A DNA stretch of 34,197 nt from Bacteroidaceae bacterium (GTDB lineage: Bacteria; Bacteroidota; Bacteroidia; Bacteroidales; Bacteroidaceae), in NCBI GenBank assembly GCA_017468985.1, contig JAFUHF010000039.1:1-34197 (forward strand), read 5' to 3'. Under the pieces are notes generated by a model, which did not search any database, was not told the DNA's origin, and saw only the letters and a program-made list of their open reading frames with translations. Of the stretch, positions 1 to 6,497 are shown in pieces. Every line of letters begins with the position of its first letter. The stretch's first letter is position 1. A program made the position numbers and the translations under genes.

Positions 1-1506
1 GCAAAGGAATTGTTGGTGAGCAAGGGTGAAGTGAAAGGGATAAAAACCATCTGGAATGTTACATTCATAGCAAAGTGCGTGATAGTAACAGCAGGTAGTA
101 TTCTGAATGGCCTTATTCACATCGGTAGAAATAAGGTGGAAGGCGGCAGAATCTCTGAGCCAGCTGTTCATTGTTTTTCCGAATCCATTTCTGCTCAAGG
201 TGTTTTGGTACAGAGAATGAAAACAGGAACACCTGTGCGCATTGATGGTAGGACCGTACATTTAGATGAATTGCAAGAGCAACCAGGAGAAAATGATTTT
301 CATCGTTTTTCTTTCCGAACAAAGAAACGTTTGTTGCCTCAAATACATTGTTGGTTGTGTAACACCAATGAGGAGGTTCACGAAGTTCTTCGCAGTGGAT
401 TGGAAGACTCTCCTCTTTACAATGGCCAGATACAATCCATTGGTCCGAGATATTGTCCGAGCATAGAAACAAAGTTGCATACTTTCCCTGACCGAGATCA
501 GCATCCTTTGTTTCTTGAACCAGAAGGAACTGATACGCACGAAATGTATTTGAATGGGTTTTCTTCCAGTTTGCCATTTGATGTTCAGCTAAAGGCTATT
601 CGCAAAATGCCAGCATTCCGCGATGTGGAGATCTATCGCCCTGGATATGCCATTGAATACGATTTCTTTGATCCAACACAACTTCATGCCAGTTTAGAAT
701 CTAAGATTATTTCTGGTTTGTTCCTGGCAGGTCAAGTTAACGGAACCACAGGCTATGAAGAGGCCGCAGGACAAGGTATCTTTGCAGGTATAAATGCTGC
801 TAACAGGTGTTTTGGAACCGAACCTTTTATTATGAAACGAGATGAAGGATACATTGGAGTCTTGATTGACGATCTGGTGACAAAGGGAGTGGATGAACCT
901 TATCGAATGTTTACTTCTCGTGCTGAATACCGCATACTTCTTCGTCAGGACAATGCGGATATTCGTTTAACGCCATTTGCTATTCATTATGGATTAATAA
1001 ATGAAGATCATCAACGTCATTTCGAAGCAAAAAAGAAAAGTATTGATGAAATCGTTTCCTTTTGTAATACCTATGTGGTCAAACCCAAACAAATCAACGA
1101 TCACCTACTATCTGTGTCTTCTGCCCCATTGCGTGAAGCTGCAAGGTTAAGCGAGTTGATCTGTCGCCCAGAACTTTCAGTTGACCGTATGCGGATGATG
1201 ATACCTGCTTTTAATGAATTGTTCGAACATCTTTCCGTATGTAATGAAGAAATTATTGAAGCCGCAGAAATCGAGATTAAATACTCTGGATATATCGAAC
1301 GCGAAAAACTAATGGCTCAAAAAATGCGTCGGTTTGAAGATATTAAAATTCAAGGTCATTTTGATTATCACCAGATCACGCAATTGTCTACAGAGGCTCG
1401 ACAGAAGTTGTCTCGTCTCAATCCTGCTACGATTGCTCAAGCGCAACGAATACCAGGGGTTTCACCGAGCGATATTAATGTTTTATTGGTTTTACTGCAT
1501 CGATAG
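1..1506 (+). CDS. mnmG: tRNA uridine-34 carboxymethylaminomethyl modification enzyme MnmG (GidA), 5' truncated by window edge
   Basis: FAD-dependent subunit of the MnmEG complex, which installs the carboxymethylaminomethyl group on U34 of tRNAs reading split codon boxes; cytoplasmic. The frame is open from base 1, so the gene starts upstream; the TTG at 10 is only an internal codon. About 500 of the usual roughly 620 residues are present, and the N-terminal FAD-binding GxGxxG motif is outside the window. Visible family blocks are TAGSILNGLIHIG, GGRISEP, RMKTGTPVRIDGRT, the YCPSIETK and FPDRDQHPLFLEPEG stretch, and AGQVNGTTGYEEAAGQG, followed by the helical C-terminal domain that binds MnmE and tRNA. 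The stop codon TAG (1504-1506) is followed directly by a parS palindrome, and uvrC begins 35 bases downstream on the same strand. Nothing appears broken. Confidence 0.96.
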   Translation, partial: AKELLVSKGEVKGIKTIWNVTFIAKCVIVTAGSILNGLIHIGRNKVEGGRISEPAVHCFSESISAQGVLVQRMKTGTPVRIDGRTVHLDELQEQPGENDFHRFSFRTKKRLLPQIHCWLCNTNEEVHEVLRSGLEDSPLYNGQIQSIGPRYCPSIETKLHTFPDRDQHPLFLEPEGTDTHEMYLNGFSSSLPFDVQLKAIRKMPAFRDVEIYRPGYAIEYDFFDPTQLHASLESKIISGLFLAGQVNGTTGYEEAAGQGIFAGINAANRCFGTEPFIMKRDEGYIGVLIDDLVTKGVDEPYRMFTSRAEYRILLRQDNADIRLTPFAIHYGLINEDHQRHFEAKKKSIDEIVSFCNTYVVKPKQINDHLLSVSSAPLREAARLSELICRPELSVDRMRMMIPAFNELFEHLSVCNEEIIEAAEIEIKYSGYIEREKLMAQKMRRFEDIKIQGHFDYHQITQLSTEARQKLSRLNPATIAQAQRIPGVSPSDINVLLVLLHR

Positions 1507-1522
1507 TGTTTCACGTGAAACA
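1507..1522. other. parS: parS centromere-like site (ParB binding site)
   Basis: The 16 bases TGTTTCACGTGAAACA form a perfect palindrome and match the canonical chromosomal parS consensus TGTTNCACGTGNAACA at every position. The site starts at the base immediately after the mnmG stop codon and lies in the 35-base gap before uvrC. Known role of the family: ParB binds parS, loads as a CTP-dependent clamp, spreads, and recruits SMC and ParA for origin segregation. This implies that the window is probably in the origin-proximal part of the chromosome (inference). parA and parB are not in the window. Confidence 0.88.
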
Positions 1523-1541
1523 TTTTAACTGATTTGTATAA

Positions 1542-3398
1542 ATGTCGATTGAATCGAATAACAAAAAAAGATTAGATCGTTTAAAGCAGATTGTTTATAG
1601 TCTTCCTGAAAAACCGGGTAGTTATCAATATTATGATAAAGATAACACGATTATTTACGTTGGAAAGGCAAAAAACTTGAAGCATCGTGTTTCCTCTTAT
1701 TTTAACAAAAATCTACAAAGTCGTAAGACGGCTATGCTTGTGAGTAAGATAGAAAATATCACCTTTTCTGTCGTAAAAACCGAAGAAGATGCGTTACTGT
1801 TGGAGAATAACTTAATTAAAAAGTATCAACCCCGATACAATGTGTTGCTGAAGGATGATAAAACATATCCTTCTATATGTATCACGAAAGAAGATTATCC
1901 CCGAATCTATAAGACGAGGCAGATCGATCTGAAAAAAGGACAATACTTTGGGCCTTATTCCCACGTGGGAACAATGTATGCGCTATTAGAACTGATGAAA
2001 ACAATGTATTTCCCAAGGCCCTGTGCTATGCCAATGAAAAAGGATGCTGTTGATGAGGGGAAATATTCTATTTGTATGAATTATCAAATTCGTAAGTGTA
2101 AGGGTCCTTGTGTGGGGAAACAAAGTCAAGAGGAGTATTTGAGCAATATTGATGAATGCCGTGAGATACTAAAAGGAAATACGGATGACGTGAAGCGTAA
2201 GATAAAGGCACGCATGCAAGAATTGGCAATGGAAATGCGCTTTGAAGAAGCTCAGGAGCTCAAAGACCGTTATAGTTTATTAAGTACATTCCAGGCTAAG
2301 AGTGAGGTGGTGAGTCCTACGAATACTAATCTTGATGTGTTTAATATAGAAATGGATCAAGATGTTGCTTATATCAATTACTTACATATTGTTAAAGGCA
2401 GCGTAACGCAGTCTTTTACCATTGAGTTTAAGAAGCGTCTGGATGAAAGCTGTGAAGAACTTCTCACATTAGGTATAGTGGAATTAAGAAGTCGCTTTGG
2501 TTCTTCTTCGAAAGAAATAGTGATCCCCTTTGCTATTGACCTGCATTTAGAAAACGTTTCCATTACAATACCTCAGCGAGGTGATAAACTGAAGCTACTC
2601 AAACTTTCGGAGTTGAATGTCAAGGAATACAAGATAGAACAGCTCAAGCAGCAGGACAAACTCAATCCAGAGCAGAAGAGAGTCCGTTTGATGAAAGAGA
2701 TTCAGGAACATCTGCATTTACCCAAGCTCCCTTATACCATAGAATTGTTCGATAATTCCAATATTCAGGGAAGTGATGCTGTAGCGGCATGCGTGGTATT
2801 TCAGAAACTTAAACCTGCAAAGAGCGAATATAGAAAGTACAATATTAAAACAGTGGTAGGTCCCAATGATTATGCATCCATGCAGGAGGTAGTTCGTCGC
2901 AGGTATTCCCGACTGATTGAAGAACAAAGCCCCCTACCCGATCTTATTATTACCGATGGTGGAAAGGGGCAGATGGAATGTGTGCGTAAGGTAATAGAGG
3001 ATGAACTTCATATAGAGATTCCCATAGCAGGATTGGCTAAAGACAATAGACATAGAACCAATGAGTTGCTCTATGGTTTTCCGCCTGTGGTTGTCGGAAT
3101 GAAGCAAAGTAGTGAATTATTTAAGGTATTGACACAAATGCAAGATGAGGTACATCGTTTTGCCATCACGTTTCATAAGCAGAAACGTTCTAAAAGCCAG
3201 TTACATTCTGCACTTGATGATATAAATGGTGTTGGTGACGTAACCAAAAGCATGTTGATCAAACAGTTCAAGAGTTACAAGAGAATAAGAGAAGCATCGA
3301 GAGACGAGCTGATACATCTTTTTGGTAATAAGCGAGGAAGCCTTCTTTACGACAATCTTCATCCTTTTATTGAAATTAAAAAACAAGAAATAGAGTAA
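1542..3398 (+). CDS. uvrC: UvrABC excinuclease subunit C
   Basis: Nuclease subunit of nucleotide excision repair that cuts on both sides of a lesion after UvrA and UvrB have located it. It is 618 residues long, normal for the family. In order: GIY-YIG nuclease domain (about 22-100, PGSYQYY and YVGKAKNL), a four-cysteine cluster C161, C178, C186, C190 spaced like the iron-sulfur ligands described for UvrC, a UVR domain that contacts UvrB (about 213-248), an RNase H-like second nuclease with D404 (LFDNSN), D472 (IITDGGKGQ) and H538 (DEVHRF), and a helix-hairpin-helix end (from about 555). ATG at 1542 is the first good start after the parS site. dtd follows after 8 bases, suggesting an operon. 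Confidence 0.97.
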   Translation: MSIESNNKKRLDRLKQIVYSLPEKPGSYQYYDKDNTIIYVGKAKNLKHRVSSYFNKNLQSRKTAMLVSKIENITFSVVKTEEDALLLENNLIKKYQPRYNVLLKDDKTYPSICITKEDYPRIYKTRQIDLKKGQYFGPYSHVGTMYALLELMKTMYFPRPCAMPMKKDAVDEGKYSICMNYQIRKCKGPCVGKQSQEEYLSNIDECREILKGNTDDVKRKIKARMQELAMEMRFEEAQELKDRYSLLSTFQAKSEVVSPTNTNLDVFNIEMDQDVAYINYLHIVKGSVTQSFTIEFKKRLDESCEELLTLGIVELRSRFGSSSKEIVIPFAIDLHLENVSITIPQRGDKLKLLKLSELNVKEYKIEQLKQQDKLNPEQKRVRLMKEIQEHLHLPKLPYTIELFDNSNIQGSDAVAACVVFQKLKPAKSEYRKYNIKTVVGPNDYASMQEVVRRRYSRLIEEQSPLPDLIITDGGKGQMECVRKVIEDELHIEIPIAGLAKDNRHRTNELLYGFPPVVVGMKQSSELFKVLTQMQDEVHRFAITFHKQKRSKSQLHSALDDINGVGDVTKSMLIKQFKSYKRIREASRDELIHLFGNKRGSLLYDNLHPFIEIKKQEIE

Positions 3399-3406
3399 AT
3401 CACATT

Positions 3407-3859
3407 ATGCGAGCAGTTATTCAAAGAGTTACCCATGCATCTGTTACCATAGATGGGAAAGAAAAATCACGTATTTCCCAAGGTTTCCTGATCCTATTGG
3501 GCGTAGAGGCAGCAGATTCTCCAGACGATGTGGAGTGGCTGGTACGAAAGATAGCTGCACTTAGAGTTTTCAATGATAGTAATGGGGTTATGAATCTGTC
3601 CATTAAAGAGGTAGACGGAGAAGTTTTAGTGATTAGCCAGTTTACATTGATGGCGTCTTACAAAAAAGGCAATCGCCCTTCTTGGATTCGAGCAGCTTCC
3701 CATGCCATTGCCATACCTCTTTATGAATCATTCTGCCAACGTTTGTCGGATTTGTTGGGACACCCTGTTGCAACGGGAGTTTTCGGTGCTGACATGAAAG
3801 TGAAACTGCTTAATGATGGTCCTGTTACCATCTGTATGGATACCAAGAATAAAGAATAA
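3407..3859 (+). CDS. dtd: D-aminoacyl-tRNA deacylase
   Basis: Hydrolyses D-amino acids mischarged onto tRNA, a chirality checkpoint in the cytoplasm. The protein has 150 residues, the full family length. The start MRAVIQRV, the SQFTL motif near residue 77, the block KKGNRPSW and the C-terminal NDGPVTI loop with the Gly-Pro pair that reads chirality are all present. It lies 8 bases after uvrC and 12 bases before the MazG-like gene, so co-transcription is likely. Confidence 0.95.
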   Translation: MRAVIQRVTHASVTIDGKEKSRISQGFLILLGVEAADSPDDVEWLVRKIAALRVFNDSNGVMNLSIKEVDGEVLVISQFTLMASYKKGNRPSWIRAASHAIAIPLYESFCQRLSDLLGHPVATGVFGADMKVKLLNDGPVTICMDTKNKE

Positions 3860-3871
3860 TTCATAACGATA

Positions 3872-4210
3872 ATGCAAATGCAAGAACTCACTATTCATCA
3901 GGCGCAGCAACTTGTAGATCAATGGATAAAACAGTATGGAGTGCGTTATTTCAGTGAACTTACCAATATGGCCTGTCTCGCCGAGGAGGTAGGCGAATTG
4001 GCGCGTATCATGGCTCGACGTTATGGTGACCAGAGCTTTAAGGTGGGAGAAAATCATGATCCTTCTGAAGAAATGGCCGATGTATTGTGGGTGCTCATTT
4101 GCCTGGCCAATCAGACGGGCGTAGACCTTAATAAAGCATTACAACAATCAATTGACAAAAAGACGAAAAGAGATAGCAATAGACATATTAACAATCCAAA
4201 ATTACGATAA
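3872..4210 (+). CDS. MazG-like nucleotide pyrophosphohydrolase
   Basis: Small all-alpha NTP pyrophosphohydrolase of the MazG/dUTPase superfamily, 112 residues, a single domain. The magnesium-binding signature is visible as AEEVGELAR near residues 33-41 and EEMADVLW near 69-76, the paired ExxE and ExxD helices of the family. Members convert (d)NTPs to monophosphates; the substrate here cannot be told from sequence, though housecleaning of abnormal nucleotides fits the neighbouring repair and proofreading genes. An ATG two codons in is an alternative start. The stop codon is separated from the deoC ATG by one base, so translational coupling is probable. Confidence 0.88.
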   Translation: MQMQELTIHQAQQLVDQWIKQYGVRYFSELTNMACLAEEVGELARIMARRYGDQSFKVGENHDPSEEMADVLWVLICLANQTGVDLNKALQQSIDKKTKRDSNRHINNPKLR

Positions 4211-4211
4211 A

Positions 4212-5159
4212 ATGGAAGAAAATCATCATCATCACGAAGACCATTGTACCCATCATGATCATCATGGGCATCATCTTTCAAAATATGAACAAATGTTTGA
4301 GCAGTATGATCTCCATCTTCATGATGAGGAGGTTCAAGCCCAAGCTCGTATCATCGTTTCCAACGGACAGAAAGAACATGATCAGCAAGATGTGCGAAAG
4401 TTTTTATTTTCCACATTAGAACTTACATCACTCAAAGTGACTGACAGTGAGGATACAATCCTTCAGCTTACTGAAAAGGTAAATCGTTTCTCTGATTCAA
4501 ATCCAGATTTCCCTCACCTTGCGGCAATCTGTGTTTATCCGCGATTTGTTTCCGTGGTAAGCAATGCCCTTGAGGCTGATGGTGTTGAACTGAGTACCGT
4601 ATGTGGAGGCTTCCCTTCTTCACAGACTTTTCCTGAGCTCAAAACCATTGAGACTGCACTGGCTTTAAAAGACGGTGCCACAGAAATAGATACAGTGATG
4701 CCAGTGGGGTACTTTCTTGCAGGAGATTATGAGCAAGTGTTTGATGAAGTCAGCGAAATTAAGGCTACATGCGGTGAAGAAATAACCCTGAAGGTGATTC
4801 TTGAAGCTGGTGCGCTTCAGTCTGCGGTCAATATTAAAAAGGCTGCCCTTATGGCCATGTATAGTGGAGCTGATTTTATTAAAACCTCAACAGGGAAGAT
4901 TGAACCAGGAGCTCGTCCAGATGCTGTATTGACTATGTGTCAGACCATTAAAGAGTATTACGAAAAGACCGGTCGCAAGATTGGCATCAAGATTGCTGGT
5001 GGTGTGAAGACCACAGAACAAGCCCTCTCCTATTATTCTATTGTCCATGAGATTCTTGGAGAGGAATGGCTGACCCCTAAATGGTTTCGGATTGGTGCCA
5101 GTGATCTGGCAAATGCATTACTTTCGGATATTACTGGAGAAAAGGTCAATGTATTATAG
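4212..5159 (+). CDS. deoC: Deoxyribose-phosphate aldolase with histidine-rich N-terminus
   Basis: Class I aldolase that cleaves 2-deoxyribose 5-phosphate to acetaldehyde and glyceraldehyde 3-phosphate in deoxynucleoside catabolism. The TIM-barrel active site is intact: the Schiff-base lysine is K224 in DFIKTSTGK, the second lysine is K260 in IKIAGGVKT, and the catalytic aspartate is D160 in TEIDTV. The chosen start is the ATG at 4212, one base past the stop of the preceding gene; an in-frame ATG at 4152 would lie inside that gene and is less likely. The first 21 residues contain eleven histidines and one cysteine, followed by a roughly 70-residue region before the barrel core. The length of 315 exceeds the roughly 250 residues of the E. 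coli enzyme. The function of the histidine stretch is unknown; metal binding is a guess. Confidence 0.95.
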   Translation: MEENHHHHEDHCTHHDHHGHHLSKYEQMFEQYDLHLHDEEVQAQARIIVSNGQKEHDQQDVRKFLFSTLELTSLKVTDSEDTILQLTEKVNRFSDSNPDFPHLAAICVYPRFVSVVSNALEADGVELSTVCGGFPSSQTFPELKTIETALALKDGATEIDTVMPVGYFLAGDYEQVFDEVSEIKATCGEEITLKVILEAGALQSAVNIKKAALMAMYSGADFIKTSTGKIEPGARPDAVLTMCQTIKEYYEKTGRKIGIKIAGGVKTTEQALSYYSIVHEILGEEWLTPKWFRIGASDLANALLSDITGEKVNVL

Positions 5160-5434
5160 ACCATCCCAATCTGTATAGTCAAATTAGCACGTGTAAATCC
5201 GCCTCCACTATACCAGTGTTGCCTGATTGGAACGTGGAAATCTGCTTATACAATATTTGTAAATCTTAAAAGTAACGGAGTATTCGAACTGGCTATATCT
5301 TGTTTCATAACAAAATCATATGTTTATAAATGAAGATGTTACTCTGAGAGTAATGTTAACACCAGCGAGGCCTTAGGCTATCTGATCCTATAACCTTTAT
5401 GATGACAGTAGATCAATAAAGAAATGTTAGAGAA
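5160..5434. other. Convergent intergenic region without a recognised gene
   Basis: 275 AT-rich bases between the ends of deoC (plus) and the polyprenyl synthase (minus). I see no credible open frame. A perfect inverted repeat TTACTC-TGA-GAGTAA lies at 5339-5353 but has no following T-run, so I do not call it a terminator. Confidence 0.5.
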
Positions 5435-6409
5435 TCAGTGCTTTCGGTATGATACGTAATGAACGTATTCTTCTAATGAATTGCGAATTGCGGAATTGCG
5501 GAATGATGTGATAAGTTCGAGGGCTTTTCCAACGTATTCATTCATTCGTTTTTCTGCGTATTCGATGCCGCCGTTTTGTTTTGCATATGTGATGAGGTGG
5601 TTTATTTCCTCTTTCGATGCTTCTCCTTTTCGTATTCGGTGTGCCATGTTGATGATCTCGGTATCAGTTGTTTGGCGAAGCACGTGTAGCACTGGTAATG
5701 TGAGTTTTCCTTCCAGCATGTCGTTTCCCGTGGGTTTTCCGATGTTGGCATCTGAGAAATAGTCAAAGATATCGTCGCGAATTTGAAAACTCATGCCTAT
5801 GGCATCTCCGAACAGACGCATCTTTTCTATGTCTTCTTCTTCTGCAGCAACAGAAATAGCGCCTATCTCGGCTGATTCTGCAAATAGTGCTGCCGTTTTT
5901 TGCCGAATTATGGCGTAGTAGTCTTCTTCTGAAAATTCCTGTTGGTAGCTGTTGGATAGTTGCATCAGTTCTCCAGCCGAAAGTTGTTTACCCAAGATTG
6001 AAATGTGTTTAATAATGCGAAGGTTTTGGGTTTGCGCTACTTTTTCAAGCGATGATGAAAGCAAGTAGTCTCCTACCAAAACAGCTATTTTATTTCCATA
6101 ACCGGCATTGACCGATGGCTGACCTCTGCGTTCATTGCTTTCATCAACTACATCATCGTGGACAAGGCTTGCCGTGTGGAGCAATTCTACCATTACGGCT
6201 GAAAGATAGGTAACATCGTTGGGTTGACCATATTCCTTGGCTACAAGTAGTAACAATGTGGGGCGCATCAGTTTTCCTATACGTTGTTTGATATGTCGCA
6301 ATACGGTATCAAGCAACTCGTTGGGATGATGGAGCGTTTCGTCAAATATTTTGTCGAAACATGCCAAATCCTCAATAATGGGAGCTTTTATGCACTGTAG
6401 TTTATCCAC
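5435..6409 (-). CDS. All-trans polyprenyl diphosphate synthase
   Basis: Class I isoprenoid synthase that condenses isopentenyl diphosphate onto an allylic diphosphate, probably making the long side chain of menaquinone (octaprenyl/solanesyl type; exact chain length not readable). Both aspartate-rich motifs are present: DDVVD (about residues 85-89) and DDIFD (about 212-216), with GKLMRPTL and the GQ/KTAALF blocks of the family. The frame can be extended to a TTG at 6430, but I choose the GTG at 6409, giving MDKLQCIKAPI, because this resembles family N-termini and because a promoter-like TATTTTTG lies at 6434-6427, overlapping the TTG. The product is 324 residues. It is divergent from polA with a short shared spacer. 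Confidence 0.9.
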   Translation of the reverse strand: MDKLQCIKAPIIEDLACFDKIFDETLHHPNELLDTVLRHIKQRIGKLMRPTLLLLVAKEYGQPNDVTYLSAVMVELLHTASLVHDDVVDESNERRGQPSVNAGYGNKIAVLVGDYLLSSSLEKVAQTQNLRIIKHISILGKQLSAGELMQLSNSYQQEFSEEDYYAIIRQKTAALFAESAEIGAISVAAEEEDIEKMRLFGDAIGMSFQIRDDIFDYFSDANIGKPTGNDMLEGKLTLPVLHVLRQTTDTEIINMAHRIRKGEASKEEINHLITYAKQNGGIEYAEKRMNEYVGKALELITSFRNSAIRNSLEEYVHYVSYRKH

Positions 6410-6426
6410 TATTTGAAAATTACGGC

Positions 6427-6434
6427 GCAAAAAT
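6427..6434 (-). promoter_or_regulatory. Candidate Bacteroidetes -7 element for the polyprenyl synthase gene
   Basis: On the minus strand the octamer TATTTTTG matches the Bacteroidetes -7 consensus TAnnTTTG and ends 17 bases upstream of the chosen GTG start. No clear TTTG -33 element is found at 19-21 bases upstream, so the call is tentative. Confidence 0.35.
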
Positions 6435-6497
6435 ACGAATTAATCATCCAACACGTCGTTTATTTTCCTTATTTTTACATCAAAAATTGGAAAAGTG

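Noticed and set aside
10-12. TTG at base 10 as the start of mnmG.
   Set aside because: The frame is open to the window edge and family sequence is already under way, so the real start is upstream.
1958-1971. Perfect 14-base palindrome TTCCCACGTGGGAA within uvrC, 450 bases from parS, considered as a second parS.
   Set aside because: Only the CACGTG core and one flanking base per arm agree with the parS consensus, and it lies in coding sequence.
5339-5353. Small hairpin in the deoC/polyprenyl synthase gap as a bidirectional terminator.
   Set aside because: The stem is only 6 base pairs, AT-rich, and has no T-run on either side.
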